This document shows, one piece after another, positions 9,024 through 18,479 of a stretch of DNA of 64,000 bases (the first letter of the stretch is position 1; each line of letters opens with the position of its first letter). Origin of the DNA: Bradyrhizobium frederickii (lineage in GTDB: Bacteria; Pseudomonadota; Alphaproteobacteria; Rhizobiales; Xanthobacteraceae); NCBI RefSeq assembly GCF_004570865.1, contig NZ_SPQS01000001.1, positions 1-64,000 on the forward strand, read 5' to 3'. A program made the translations under genes and the position numbers. Under the pieces are notes generated by a model. It was not told where the DNA came from and did not search any database. It saw nothing but the letters and a program-made list of their open reading frames with translations.

Positions 9024-10023
9024 CGGCCTCGCCTCCGGCGCGCCGCGCCTCTCCCGTGCACCGTTGCTTGCAAGTTGGATTCGGGTATCCGGCGCCGGAA
9101 TCCTCGCCAGCGTCGCCTGGATCGCCTTCGGCCTGTCTTGCCTGTGGTGGGCGGATGTCGGCGACTGGTCGCGCACGCACTCGCTCGGCATTGCCGCGTT
9201 GGTCATCGCAGCCATCGCGCTGTTCGGAACCGTCGGCGCCGACTATCTCGGTTCGGCCGGCAAGGCGTTGCACAAGCGCGCGCCATGGCTGGTTGCGCTC
9301 GGCATGTTCCTGTGCGTGTGGGAGGTTGCGACGGCAAAGTTCGCCTGGCTGCCGCTGCCGTTCTTCCCGCCACCGCAGGCGATCATCGAGGTCTATACCG
9401 ACGACCTGCCAAAACTGCTCGACAGCGTCTTCGCGTCGGTGAAGCTGCAACTCGGCGGTTATCTGATCGGCGCGACCGTCGGCTTCCTGACCGGCGTCTC
9501 GATCGGTTGGTCACGCGCGGTCGGCTATTGGGTGCATCCGGTGCTGCGGTTCATCGGCCCGTTGCCGGCAACCGCCTGGCTGCCGATCGCCTTTTTCACC
9601 TTCCCGTCGAGCTGGAGCGCCTCGACCTTCCTGATCGCGCTGGCGACCGGTTTCCCCGTGACCGTGCTGACCTGGTCGGGCGTCGCGAGTGTCAGCAACG
9701 CCTATTACGATGTCGCGCGCACGCTCGGCGCCAAGCCGTCCTTCCTGGTGCTGAAAGTCGCGATCCCCGCGGCGCTGCCGCATGTGTTCGTCGGCCTGTT
9801 CATGGGGCTCGGCTCGTCCTTTGCCGTGCTCGTCGTCGCCGAGATGATCGGCGTCAAAGCCGGGCTCGGCTGGTACCTGCAATGGGCGCAGGGCTGGGCC
9901 GCCTACGCCAACATGTACGCGGCGTTGATCGTGATGTCGCTGCTCTGCTCCGGCGCGATCACACTGCTGTTTTCAATCCGCGATCGGCTGCTGGTCTGGC
10001 AGAAGGGGACCGTGAAATGGTAG
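9001..10023 (+). CDS. ABC transporter permease (sulfonate/nitrate/taurine type)
   Basis: A membrane protein of 340 residues. Two helices at about residues 29-47 and 60-78 precede the core permease domain, which is longer than in SsuC. The EAA-type cytoplasmic loop is visible as VARTLGAKPSFLVLKVAIPAALPHVFVG. The ATG at 9001 lies inside the end of the binding protein gene, and its stop at 10021-10023 overlaps the start of the ATPase gene (10017), indicating tight translational coupling. Confidence 0.9.
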   Translation: MSTYSLSDGLASGAPRLSRAPLLASWIRVSGAGILASVAWIAFGLSCLWWADVGDWSRTHSLGIAALVIAAIALFGTVGADYLGSAGKALHKRAPWLVALGMFLCVWEVATAKFAWLPLPFFPPPQAIIEVYTDDLPKLLDSVFASVKLQLGGYLIGATVGFLTGVSIGWSRAVGYWVHPVLRFIGPLPATAWLPIAFFTFPSSWSASTFLIALATGFPVTVLTWSGVASVSNAYYDVARTLGAKPSFLVLKVAIPAALPHVFVGLFMGLGSSFAVLVVAEMIGVKAGLGWYLQWAQGWAAYANMYAALIVMSLLCSGAITLLFSIRDRLLVWQKGTVKW

Positions 10024-10808
10024 CTCTCGCCGAAGCGATCACGCATCCTGCCGCTGGCGCCGCGCTCGATATCGAGCAGGTCGGCCATGCCTTCGACATC
10101 GATGGGACCGAATTGCCGGTGCTGAGCGATGTCAGCATCTCGGTCGAGCCCGGCGAGTTCGTCGCTCTGCTCGGCCCCTCAGGCTGCGGCAAGTCGACCT
10201 TGCTGCGGCTGGTTGCCGGCCTCGACAGGCCCAAGGCGGGGACGCTGCGGGAGGACGAGGCTCGCATCACCCGGCCGCATCCTTCACGCGTCGTCGTGTT
10301 CCAGGATCCGACCCTGTTTCCCTGGCGGTCGGTCTGGGACAACGTCGCCCTGGGCCTCGAGGCCCAGGGCATTTTGAAAAGCCAGCGTCACCGCGTCGAT
10401 GCCGCGCTCGATCTGGTCGGCCTGTCCTCTTTCCGCAATGCCTATCCGCACCAGCTCTCCGGCGGCATGGCGCAGCGCGTCGCGCTGGCGCGGGCGCTGG
10501 TCAACGATCCCAAAATCCTGATTCTCGACGAGCCCCTGGGCAAACTGGACTCGCTGACCCGCATCACCATGCAGGCCGAACTCGTCGCGCTCTGGCAGCG
10601 CAAGGGCTTTACCACGCTGTTGGTGACGCATGACGCCGAGGAAGCGCTGGTGCTCGCCAACCGCGTCATCGTCTTCAGCGACCGCCCGGCGCGGGTGAAG
10701 GCCGACATCCGCGTCGACCGGCCCTATCCAAGGCATCGCGGCGATCCGTATCTGGCCGATCTGCGTCGTCAAATTCTCGGCCTCCTGGGATTGGATGCAA
10801 CATGGTGA
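10017..10808 (+). CDS. ABC transporter ATP-binding protein (SsuB/TauB type)
   Basis: A 263-residue ATPase. Walker A GPSGCGKST is near residue 54, the Q-loop lies in VFQDPTLFPW, the signature is LSGGMAQR, Walker B is ILILDEPLG and the H-loop is LLVTHDAEEA. The start at 10017 overlaps the permease stop; the frame is open further upstream only as a shadow of the permease gene. It energises uptake with the preceding two genes and overlaps the next gene by 7 bases. Confidence 0.93.
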   Translation: MVALAEAITHPAAGAALDIEQVGHAFDIDGTELPVLSDVSISVEPGEFVALLGPSGCGKSTLLRLVAGLDRPKAGTLREDEARITRPHPSRVVVFQDPTLFPWRSVWDNVALGLEAQGILKSQRHRVDAALDLVGLSSFRNAYPHQLSGGMAQRVALARALVNDPKILILDEPLGKLDSLTRITMQAELVALWQRKGFTTLLVTHDAEEALVLANRVIVFSDRPARVKADIRVDRPYPRHRGDPYLADLRRQILGLLGLDATW

Positions 10809-11974
10809 CTCCCGTTGCCAAAGGGCGCGTGCCCTACGGCGAGCCTGATTTCATCGCGCGCGCCGAGGCGCTGGCGACGGGCTTCGCCGCCCGCGCGGCC
10901 GAGCATGACCGCACCGGCAGCTTCCCGTTCGAGAATTTTCGAGAATTATCGGAAGCCGGCCTGTTGTCGTTGACCGTACCGGCGGCCCATGGTGGGTCCG
11001 GCGCCGGGGCACTATACGCCGCCCGCGTGATCGGCATCATCGGCAAGGCCGATCCCTCGACCGCGCTGGTGCTGGCGATGCACTATATCAATCACCTCGT
11101 GATGACGCGCAGCCCGACCTGGCCGGCCCGGCTGTCGCGCAAGCTCGCGCGTGAGAGCGTCGAGGGCCTCGCCCTCGTCAACGCGCTGCGCGTCGAGCCG
11201 GAGCTCGGCTCACCCGCCCGCGGCGGCCTGCCTGCGACGGTCGCGCGGCGCACCGAGACCGGCTGGCGCCTCACCGGCCACAAGATCTATTCGACGGGAT
11301 CGCCGATCCTGAAATGGTATCTCGTTTGGGCGCGGACCGACGAAGCCGAGCCACGCGTCGGGCAGTTCCTGGTTCCGGCGGGCCTGCCGGGCACGCGCAT
11401 CGTCGAGACCTGGGACCATCACGGCCTCCGTGCCAGCGGCAGCCACGACGTCATCTTCGACGACGTCGTGATCCCGCTCGATGCCGAAATCGATGTGCGC
11501 AAGCCCGCCGACTGGCGCGGACCCGATGCGACGCAGGCGACCGTCCACACGGTGTTCGTGGCTGCGATCTATGACGGCGTGGCCCGTGCCGCGCGCGACT
11601 GGTTGATCACGTTTCTGAAGCAGCGCGTTCCCGCCAGCCTCGGCGCGCCGCTGGCCAGCCTGCCGCGGGGGCAGGAGATCCTCGGCGCCATCGAGGCGCG
11701 GCTCGCCGTCAATGCGCGGCTGATCGACACGTTTGCGCGTGATTTCGATGATGGCGTGCAGCTCTCCGCGAGCGAGTCCAACGTCGTCAAGCTCACCGTG
11801 ACCAACAACGCCGTTGCCGCGGTGGAGGACGCGCTGTCGCTCGCCGGCAATCACGGCCTGTCCCGCGCCAATGCGCTGGAACGGCACTATCGCGACGTTC
11901 TGTGCGGACGCGTGCACACGCCTCAGGACGATTCCACGCGCATCGGCCTCGGCCGCGCCGCGCTGGGATTCTAG
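10802..11974 (+). CDS. Acyl-CoA-dehydrogenase-fold flavoprotein, SfnB/DszC-like sulfur-acquisition enzyme
   Basis: A 390-residue protein with the acyl-CoA dehydrogenase three-domain layout: an N-terminal helical domain, a central beta domain with TGWRLTGHKIYSTGSPIL, and a C-terminal helical domain ending in a DALSLAGNHGLSRANALERHYRD segment. In sulfur loci such proteins (SfnB, DszC, dibenzothiophene or sulfone monooxygenases) usually use reduced flavin and oxygen rather than acyl-CoA. Its place between the transporter and the LLM monooxygenase supports oxidative release of sulfite. The exact substrate is unknown. Confidence 0.82.
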   Translation: MVTPVAKGRVPYGEPDFIARAEALATGFAARAAEHDRTGSFPFENFRELSEAGLLSLTVPAAHGGSGAGALYAARVIGIIGKADPSTALVLAMHYINHLVMTRSPTWPARLSRKLARESVEGLALVNALRVEPELGSPARGGLPATVARRTETGWRLTGHKIYSTGSPILKWYLVWARTDEAEPRVGQFLVPAGLPGTRIVETWDHHGLRASGSHDVIFDDVVIPLDAEIDVRKPADWRGPDATQATVHTVFVAAIYDGVARAARDWLITFLKQRVPASLGAPLASLPRGQEILGAIEARLAVNARLIDTFARDFDDGVQLSASESNVVKLTVTNNAVAAVEDALSLAGNHGLSRANALERHYRDVLCGRVHTPQDDSTRIGLGRAALGF

Positions 11975-11995
11975 GACATCAACAGGGAGACGATT

Positions 11996-13096
11996 ATGTC
12001 GATCGAGTTCATCGGCTTCATCAGCAACAACCATTCGTCCGAGACCATCGTCCGTGAAGGGCCGGCCCTCAACCCAACCCACATCGAGACTGTGGCGAAG
12101 GCGCACGAGAACGCCGGCTTCGACCGTGCGCTGCTGGCGTTCCATTCGACGTCACCCGACGCGCTCCAGGTGGCTCAACACGTGCTCAACACGACTTCCC
12201 ATCTCAACGTGCTGATCGCACAGCGACCGGGCTTCACCGCCCCGACGCTGCTGGCGCGCCAGTTCGCCGTGCTCGACCAGTTTTCGCGCGGCAGGGTCGC
12301 CCTGCATGTCATTACCGGCGGCAACGCCGCCGAGCTGCGGCAGGACGGCAACACACTCGATGACAAGGACGAGCGCTACGCCCGCACTTCCGAATTCCTC
12401 GACGTGCTCAAGCTGGAATGGACCAGCGACAAGCCCTTCACCTACAAAGGCAGGTACTACCAGGTCGAGAACGCGTTCTCGCAGGTGAGGCCCTATCGTC
12501 CCGACGGCATTCGCATCTATTTCGGTGGCGCCTCGGATGCGGCGATCGATGTCGCCGGCAAGCATGCTGACACGTTTGCGCTGTGGGGCGAATCCTACGC
12601 CCAGGTGCGCGACGTCACCTCCCGCGTGCACAACGCCGCGGTCCGGCAGGGCCGGCCAACGCCGCGCTTCAGCCTGTCGGTGCGCCCGATCATCGCCCCC
12701 ACTGAGAAGCAGGCCTGGGAGAAAGCCGAGGAGATTCTGGCGCGCGCCACGGCGCTCCAGGACAAGACCGGCTACCGCAAGCCCGCCGACGGTCACGCCA
12801 CGGCCGGTGCGCGCCGGCTGCTCGCGCTTGCCGACCAGGGCAGCCGCATCGACAAGCGGCTGTGGACCGAGATCGCAAAGCTCACCGGCGCCAACAGCAA
12901 CACCACCGCGCTGGTCGGCACGCCCGAGCAGGTCGCCGAAGTCTTCGGCGATTATTACGACCTCGGCATCAGCCATTTCCTGATCCGCGGCTTCGATCCC
13001 CTGATCGATGCGATCGAATATGGGCGCGAGCTGATTCCACTGACGCGCGAACTCGTCGCCAGGCGGCAGGCCGTTCGCGGGGAGGCCGCCGAATGA
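11996..13096 (+). CDS. LLM-class FMNH2-dependent monooxygenase, alkanesulfonate monooxygenase (SsuD) type
   Basis: A 366-residue TIM-barrel luciferase-like enzyme that would cleave a C-S bond of an imported sulfonate using reduced flavin and oxygen. Recognisable are the N-terminal MSIEFIGFI start, LNVLIAQRPGFTAPTLLARQ, SRGRVALHVITGG and YFGGASDAAIDVAGKHADTF, all usual for SsuD-like proteins. GGGAGACGATT precedes the start. Its stop overlaps the next start by 4 bases (ATGA). No NADPH:FMN reductase (SsuE) is in the window. Confidence 0.9.
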   Translation: MSIEFIGFISNNHSSETIVREGPALNPTHIETVAKAHENAGFDRALLAFHSTSPDALQVAQHVLNTTSHLNVLIAQRPGFTAPTLLARQFAVLDQFSRGRVALHVITGGNAAELRQDGNTLDDKDERYARTSEFLDVLKLEWTSDKPFTYKGRYYQVENAFSQVRPYRPDGIRIYFGGASDAAIDVAGKHADTFALWGESYAQVRDVTSRVHNAAVRQGRPTPRFSLSVRPIIAPTEKQAWEKAEEILARATALQDKTGYRKPADGHATAGARRLLALADQGSRIDKRLWTEIAKLTGANSNTTALVGTPEQVAEVFGDYYDLGISHFLIRGFDPLIDAIEYGRELIPLTRELVARRQAVRGEAAE

Positions 13097-14031
13097 TCCG
13101 CCTCATGCTGGCAGGCGCGCTGCTGTTTGCCTCTTTCGAGCCCGCGGCGGCGCAAACCACCTTGCGCGTCGGCGACCAGAAGGGCAATGCGCAGGCCGTG
13201 ATGGAAGCGGCCGGTGTGCTCAAGGATGTGCCGTACAAGATCGAGTGGAAGGAGTTTCCGGCGGCAGCTCCTTTGCTGGAGGCGCTCGGCGCCGGCGCGA
13301 TCGAGACCGGGCTCGTCGGCGACGCACCCTTCACCTTCGCCGCCGCGTCCGGCGCGCCGGTCAAGGCGATCGCCGCCATCCGCCAGACCCGCGAGGGCCT
13401 CGCCATCCTTGTGCCGGAGACTTCGCCGATCAAGAGCTTCGCCGATCTGCGCGGGAAGAAGATCGCGACCGGCCGCGGCTCGATCGGCCATCAACTGATC
13501 CTCGCCGCGCTCGAGAAGAACGGCTGGAGCGCGGGCGACGTGCAGATGGCGTTCCTGGCGCCGTCGGATGCCAAGATCGCCTACACGCAAGGCTCCGTGG
13601 ACGCCTGGTCGACCTGGGAGCCCTATGTGAGCCAGGAAGAGGTGCTGTTCAAGTCGCGCCGCATCATCACCTCGGAAGGGCTGACGCCAGGCCTGAGCTT
13701 CCAGGTCGCGCGGCCCGACGCGATCCGCGACAAGCGCGCCGAGCTCACCGACTTCATCCGCCGCCTCACTGCGGCACGGGCATGGTCGCTGAACAATATC
13801 GACAGCTATGCCGCGACCTGGAGCAGGCTGATGAACATCCCGACTGCCGTGCCGCTGAACTGGCTCTCCCGTGCAAGAATTCGCATTGCGCCGATCGACG
13901 ATGGCGTGATCGCGGACGAGCAGAGCACGATCGATCTCTATTTCCGCTGGGGCCTGATCAAGCAGAAGCTGGACGCCGCGGAGATCGTCGATCGCTCGTT
14001 CACGGACGCGATTGCGAAAGCGGGTTTGTAG
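13093..14031 (+). CDS. Second sulfonate-type ABC substrate-binding protein
   Basis: A 312-residue binding protein with a short Sec signal (MIRLMLAGALLFASFEPAAA, cut after AAAQ). The mature start LRVGDQKG and the block VPYKIEWKEFPAAAPLLEAL are very like the divergent protein at 6468-7445, while the operon's first binding protein is of a different branch. The start at 13093 overlaps the LLM gene stop. It probably widens the range of ligands fed to the one permease/ATPase pair. Confidence 0.9.
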   Translation: MIRLMLAGALLFASFEPAAAQTTLRVGDQKGNAQAVMEAAGVLKDVPYKIEWKEFPAAAPLLEALGAGAIETGLVGDAPFTFAAASGAPVKAIAAIRQTREGLAILVPETSPIKSFADLRGKKIATGRGSIGHQLILAALEKNGWSAGDVQMAFLAPSDAKIAYTQGSVDAWSTWEPYVSQEEVLFKSRRIITSEGLTPGLSFQVARPDAIRDKRAELTDFIRRLTAARAWSLNNIDSYAATWSRLMNIPTAVPLNWLSRARIRIAPIDDGVIADEQSTIDLYFRWGLIKQKLDAAEIVDRSFTDAIAKAGL

Positions 14032-14379
14032 CTCCAAGGCACGCTCTCGTGTCCCGGACGCGCTGCAGGTCCGTCGTCATTCCGGGGCGCGACGAAGTCG
14101 CGAGCCCGGAATCCATTCATCGACAGACATTGCGGCTCGATGGATTCCGGGCTCGCCCTTCGGGCGCCCCGGAATGACGACTGTGGGTGTGAGAGCTCAC
14201 GAGTCACTCAAGCATTCGTGAAGCGGGACGAGCACGTTCCAGCGCAATCGCCTTCTTCGAAACATTCCTTCTGCATTCTCTCCGCCCGGCAGCACCCTCA
14301 TTGCTATTTGCACCGCAGCTCTTGCGGCACGGTGCACGCCCGCAGAAATCAATCCAACGACCACATCGGGAGACCGGCC
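14032..14379. other. Intergenic region holding a palindromic repeat
   Basis: The first part is a repeat (14075-14179). The rest, about 200 bases, carries no supported gene; the frame that runs through it is only the upstream extension of the gene starting at 14380. No clear promoter pair was found. Confidence 0.5.
14075..14179. repeat. Intergenic palindromic repeat, about 105 bp
   Basis: The outer arms CGTCATTCCGGGGCGC and GCGCCCCGGAATGACG are perfect inverted copies, with an inner pair GAGCCCGGAATCCAT / ATGGATTCCGGGCTC. The element sits directly after the sulfonate operon. This type of palindrome occurs in many copies in Bradyrhizobium-like genomes. Confidence 0.75.
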
Positions 14380-15225
14380 ATGGGCCTGCAAGAAACAAAA
14401 ATCGAATCGCTACCCTTCGTCACTGCCGAGCTCAACTATCTCGCGCCTGTTGCGGGCAAGCCGCGCACCTACGCCTTCGATCCGCCGCCGGGCGAGCCGA
14501 AAAGCACGGCGCTGGCCGAGCCGCATCGGGTGCCGATCTTCGATGCGCGGCTGATCGCGAACAATGTCTCGCTCGATCGCGAGGGCTTTGCGCTGGTGCG
14601 CCATCCAACGCAGGTGAAGGATTTCTATGACGATGCTGAGGTGAGGGCGGTCTACTATCCCGCCGTCGAGGCGTTCCTGCGCGCGACGCTGAAGGCCGAT
14701 CGCGTCGTGATCTTCGACCACACCGTGCGCAAGCGTGTCGAAGGCGCGCCTGACATCCGCGGCGGCGGCCCGCGACAACCGGCGACGCGCGTGCACGTGG
14801 ACCAGACCGACGTCTCCGGCGCCAACCGCGTGCGCGAGCATTTGCCTGACGAGGCCGAGGAGCTGCTCAAGGGCCGCGTGCAGGTGATCAACCTGTGGCG
14901 GCCGATTCGCGGGCCCTTGCGGGATTCGCCGCTGGCGATGGCCGACGGCACCACGGTGGCGCCTGACGATCTCGTCGCCTCCGACCTGATCTATCCCAAC
15001 CGCCGCGGCGAGACCTATTCGGTGAAGTACAATCCCAACCATCGCTGGTTCTATTTCCCCGAGATGACGCCGGATGAGGCGCTGCTGCTAAAGTGCTACG
15101 ATTCAGCAACCGACGGCCACACGCGTTTCGGACCGCACACGGCGTTCGTCGATCCCACCACGCCGGCCGATGCGGCGCCGCGCGAAAGCATCGAGGTCCG
15201 AACGCTGGTCTTTCACCGGTCGTAA
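14380..15225 (+). CDS. CmcJ/NvfI family oxidoreductase
   Basis: A 281-residue protein resembling the CmcJ/NvfI group (Fe/2-oxoglutarate-type oxygenase relatives known from cephamycin and fungal meroterpenoid pathways). Supporting blocks are THVHVDQT-like RVHVDQTDVSGANR (with the probable HxD metal pair), NLWRPIRGPLRDSPLAM and WFYFPEMTPDEALLLKCYDS. The start at 14380 was chosen because conserved sequence begins there. It stands alone, and no biosynthetic partner is nearby, so the substrate is unknown. Confidence 0.78.
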   Translation: MGLQETKIESLPFVTAELNYLAPVAGKPRTYAFDPPPGEPKSTALAEPHRVPIFDARLIANNVSLDREGFALVRHPTQVKDFYDDAEVRAVYYPAVEAFLRATLKADRVVIFDHTVRKRVEGAPDIRGGGPRQPATRVHVDQTDVSGANRVREHLPDEAEELLKGRVQVINLWRPIRGPLRDSPLAMADGTTVAPDDLVASDLIYPNRRGETYSVKYNPNHRWFYFPEMTPDEALLLKCYDSATDGHTRFGPHTAFVDPTTPADAAPRESIEVRTLVFHRS

Positions 15226-15326
15226 CAAACTGTGATGACCCTGCCGGGCTCTCCCGGCAGGGTTCCGGGAACTTGAAGGAACAACGCGACGTTTGCAGCG
15301 CTGGAGGGCCAACCCGGAGCGGTGCC

Positions 15327-15641
15327 GTGCGCGCGCAGCCAACATTATTGCTTGGTCTCCTAACTTCATCCTTTGCCTTCATGTCTGCTGCAAATGCCGA
15401 AAGTGGGCTTGCCTCGTATTACAGCTATGCAAAAGCCGGCAAGGGCGGCGAGCTGACCTGCGCGCACCGCACGCGCCCGTTCGGCAGCGTGCTCAGGGTG
15501 TCCTGGAGCGGGCGCACGATCCAGTGCCGTGTCAACGATCGCGGCCCCTTCATCCGCGGCCGGATCGTCGATCTCTCGGTGCCGGCCGCCCGTGCACTCG
15601 GCATGATGAGCGCCGGCGTGGTGCGAGTCTCCGTGGAATAG
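15327..15641 (+). CDS. RlpA-like (septal-ring lytic transglycosylase type) double-psi beta-barrel protein
   Basis: A 104-residue exported protein. A GTG start at 15327 follows GGAG with 8-base spacing and opens directly into a signal peptide (LLLGLLTSSFAFMSAANA). The mature domain ASYYSYAKAGKGGELTCAH ... RVNDRGPFIRGRIVDLS is the RlpA double-psi beta-barrel, including the conserved VNDRGPF motif. No SPOR domain is present, unlike full RlpA, so it is a minimal version. A peptidoglycan role is inferred from the family. Confidence 0.8.
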   Translation: MRAQPTLLLGLLTSSFAFMSAANAESGLASYYSYAKAGKGGELTCAHRTRPFGSVLRVSWSGRTIQCRVNDRGPFIRGRIVDLSVPAARALGMMSAGVVRVSVE

Positions 15642-15686
15642 GCCGGCCCGCACGCTATAGTGCTGCCCAAAGCATTGGGGAGCACG

Positions 15687-16856
15687 ATGGCAAGACTAAG
15701 GGTGGGACTCGTCGGCTGCGGCTTCGTGTCGGAGCTGCACATGTATGCCTTCCGGCGCGTCTATGGCGTGGATGTCGAGGTCGCGGCGGTCGCCGCGCGT
15801 GGCGACAAGGTCATCGCGTTCGCGCAGCACCACACTATCCCGCGCGTCTACCGCAGCTTCACTGATCTGATCGCCGACCGCGAGCTCGACGTCGTCGACA
15901 TCTGCACCCCGCCAAACCTTCATGCCGAGATGATCGTCGGCGCCATGCAGGCCGGCAAGCACGTGATCTGCGAAAAGCCTTTCGCCGGCTATTTCGGTCG
16001 CGACGGCGATGCGCAGCCGATCGGCAAGCAGGTGCCGAAGGCGCTGATGTACGAGCGCGTGATCGAGGAGATGGACAAGACGCGCGCGGCGATCGAGCGC
16101 ACCGGCAAGCTCTTCATGTATGCCGAGGACTGGGTCTACGCGCCGGCGGTGACCAAGACCGCCGAGATCATCCGGGCGACCAAGGACAAGATCCTGTTCA
16201 TGAAGGGCGAGGAGAGCCATTCCGGCTCGCATGCAGCGCACGCCGCGCAATGGGCGATGACCGGCGGCGGCTCGCTGATCCGCATGGGCTGCCATCCGCT
16301 CTCGGCCGTGCTTTATCTGAAGCAGGTCGAGGCCAGGGCGCGCGGCGAGACCATTCGCGTCGCCAGCGTCACCTGTGATGTCGGCAACGTCACCGCCGGC
16401 CTCAAGCCCGAGGAGCGCACCTACATCAAGGCCAATCCCGTCGACGTCGAGGACTGGGGCACGCTCACCGCCACGTTCTCCGACGGCACCAAGGCCACCG
16501 TGTTCTCCGGCGACATGATCATGGGCGGCGTGCGCAACCTGATCGAGACCTACACGTCCGGCGGCTCGCTGTTCGCCAACATCACCCCCAACAATCATCT
16601 GATGAGCTACCAGACCAGCGAGGACAAGCTTGCCTCGGTCTACATCACCGAGAAGGTCGACCGCAAAACCGGCTGGCAATATGTCTGCCTCGAGGAGGAA
16701 TGGACGCGCGGCTATCTGCAGGAGATCCAGGACTTCATGGAATGCGTGGCGACCGGCCGCCAGCCGCTGTCGGATCTCGCGCTGGCCTATGAGACGATCA
16801 AGGTGAACTACGCCGGCTATTGGGCCGCGGAGGAGGGACGACGGGTGGTGTTGTAA
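15687..16856 (+). CDS. Gfo/Idh/MocA-family NAD(P)-dependent oxidoreductase
   Basis: A 389-residue sugar- or cyclitol-type dehydrogenase. A Rossmann motif VGLVGCGFVSE at the N-terminus is followed by VDICTPPNLHAEMIVGAMQAGKHVICEKPFAG, the family's diagnostic EKP segment (Lys catalytic). ATG at 15687 starts directly before the Rossmann strand, with GGGGAGCACG upstream. The substrate is not predictable. It is monocistronic, with a repeat downstream. Confidence 0.88.
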   Translation: MARLRVGLVGCGFVSELHMYAFRRVYGVDVEVAAVAARGDKVIAFAQHHTIPRVYRSFTDLIADRELDVVDICTPPNLHAEMIVGAMQAGKHVICEKPFAGYFGRDGDAQPIGKQVPKALMYERVIEEMDKTRAAIERTGKLFMYAEDWVYAPAVTKTAEIIRATKDKILFMKGEESHSGSHAAHAAQWAMTGGGSLIRMGCHPLSAVLYLKQVEARARGETIRVASVTCDVGNVTAGLKPEERTYIKANPVDVEDWGTLTATFSDGTKATVFSGDMIMGGVRNLIETYTSGGSLFANITPNNHLMSYQTSEDKLASVYITEKVDRKTGWQYVCLEEEWTRGYLQEIQDFMECVATGRQPLSDLALAYETIKVNYAGYWAAEEGRRVVL

Positions 16857-16880
16857 ACACCGGCGGAGCGGCAATGTCAC

Positions 16881-16982
16881 CTCGTCCCGCTTGCGGGGAG
16901 AGGTCGGAATTCAAGCGAAGCTTGAATTCCGGGTGAGGGAGACTCCCCCTCACCCCAACCCTCTCCCCGCAAGCGGGGCGAG
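16881..16982. repeat. Intergenic palindromic repeat, about 100 bp
   Basis: The outer arms CTCGTCCCGCTTGCGGGGAG and CTCCCCGCAAGCGGGGCGAG are inverted, with an inner perfect palindrome at 16906-16930 (GGAATTCAAGC-GAA-GCTTGAATTCC). It lies between two convergent genes. It shares core sequence with the repeat at 26344-26466, so both belong to one dispersed family. Confidence 0.75.
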
Positions 16983-17013
16983 GGAGCGCAGCAGCGTCGC
17001 CGTCGCCCGCAGG

Positions 17014-18324
17014 TCACGCCCCGTAGGTCGAGCCCTTCGGCAGCGGGAATACCGGGTCCTGGGTCCGGATGTTGGTCGGCCACACCACCGAGATGTGCTC
17101 GCCGGCATTCTGCATCACCACCGGGGTCGAGCGTTCGTTCTGGCCGGAGAGCGGCGTGCCCGGCGGGAAGAATTTCACGCCGTAGCCCTGAATGGTGCCG
17201 CCGGCGGGAATGTCGACGTCGAGCGCGGCCTTGCGAATGGCCTCGGGCTCGAAGCTGCCGTACTTCTCCTTGGCGACCGGCAGCACGTTGTTGAGCAGCA
17301 CCCAGGTCTGGTTGAAGCCCATCGAGCAGTGCGGCGGCACGTCGGTGGCGCCGGTCTTGGCCTGATAGCGCGAGACCATGGTCTTGATCAGCTCGCCCAT
17401 GCCCGGCGCGAGCTTGGCGGGGTCGAGCAGCTGCGCGGGCACCGGATCGATGTTGCAGAAATTGTCGATGTCGGCGCCAAACGTCGCGCGCAGCTTGTCG
17501 AGTTGGCTGTAGCCGGCGCCGGCGCCGAACAGCATCTTGAAGCGCAATCCGCTCTCGCGGGCCTGGCGCAGGAACAGGGTGATGTCGGGATTGTAGCCGG
17601 CGTGCGAGATCACGTCGGCCTTGGCGCGCTTGATCTTGGTGACCAGCACCGAAAGGTCGGGCGCGGAAGCCGAATAGCCTTCACGCAGCACGACCTGGAT
17701 GCCGGCCTGCTTGGCGTAGGCCTCGTCGGCGGCGGCGACACCGACGCCGTACGGGCCGTCCTCGTGGATCAGCGCGACCTTGACCTCCTTCGGATCGATG
17801 CCGAGCTTGGCCTTGGCGTGCTCGGCGAGGAAGCCGGCGAAGGCCTGGCCGTATTGGTCGGAATGGATCTGCGCGCGAAACACGTATTGAAGGTTCTTGT
17901 CCTTGAACACGGCGGTGGAGACCGCGGTCGTGATCCAGAGGATCTTCTTCTGCTGCTCGACCTTGGCCGCGAGCGGCACCGCATGCGAGCTCGCATAGAC
18001 GCCGTTGAGGATGTCGATCTTCTCCTGGCTGATCAGACGTTCCGCTTCGTTGATCGCGACGTCGGGCTTGCTCTGGGAATCCGCGGCGACGGGAGCGACC
18101 TTGTATTTGCCGCCGACACCGCCCTTCTCGTTGACGAGGTCGATGGCGATCTGCGCGCCGATCGAGGAGGCGACCGAGCCGCCGGCGGCGAACGGGCCGG
18201 TGAGGTCGTAGATCAGGCCGATGCGCAAATTCTCGGCTTGCGCCTGGGCCCTGGTCCAATCGAGGCTGAGCGTGGCGGCGGCAGCCGCCGTACCCTTCAG
18301 CAGCTGCCTGCGTGAAGTCGGCAT
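17014..18324 (-). CDS. ABC transporter substrate-binding protein, branched-chain amino acid (LivK) type
   Basis: A 436-residue periplasmic binding protein of the type-1 fold. A Tat signal (TSRRQLLKGTAAAAATLSL) is followed by LRIGLIYDLTGPFAAGG, typical for this class. NEAERLISQEKIDILNGVYASSHA and HEDGPYGVGVA are further family blocks. ATG at 18324 was chosen over 18339 because GAGGGAGGATAGG precedes it. No permease or ATPase genes are adjacent. The ligand could be an amino acid, amide, urea or aromatic acid. Confidence 0.88.
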   Translation of the reverse strand: MPTSRRQLLKGTAAAAATLSLDWTRAQAQAENLRIGLIYDLTGPFAAGGSVASSIGAQIAIDLVNEKGGVGGKYKVAPVAADSQSKPDVAINEAERLISQEKIDILNGVYASSHAVPLAAKVEQQKKILWITTAVSTAVFKDKNLQYVFRAQIHSDQYGQAFAGFLAEHAKAKLGIDPKEVKVALIHEDGPYGVGVAAADEAYAKQAGIQVVLREGYSASAPDLSVLVTKIKRAKADVISHAGYNPDITLFLRQARESGLRFKMLFGAGAGYSQLDKLRATFGADIDNFCNIDPVPAQLLDPAKLAPGMGELIKTMVSRYQAKTGATDVPPHCSMGFNQTWVLLNNVLPVAKEKYGSFEPEAIRKAALDVDIPAGGTIQGYGVKFFPPGTPLSGQNERSTPVVMQNAGEHISVVWPTNIRTQDPVFPLPKGSTYGA

Positions 18325-18479
18325 CCTATCCTCCCTCAAAGCCGTCGTATGATCTTGTTATCTCTTGCGAAGTATGGGGAGCGCGACAACGGAAAGTCAA
18401 CATCGCGAAAGTCGAGGTCAGTCGGCCGCGGCATGGAACGCAAATGCGAAATGACGGCGAGGCGGGCGATGATGTCTGG

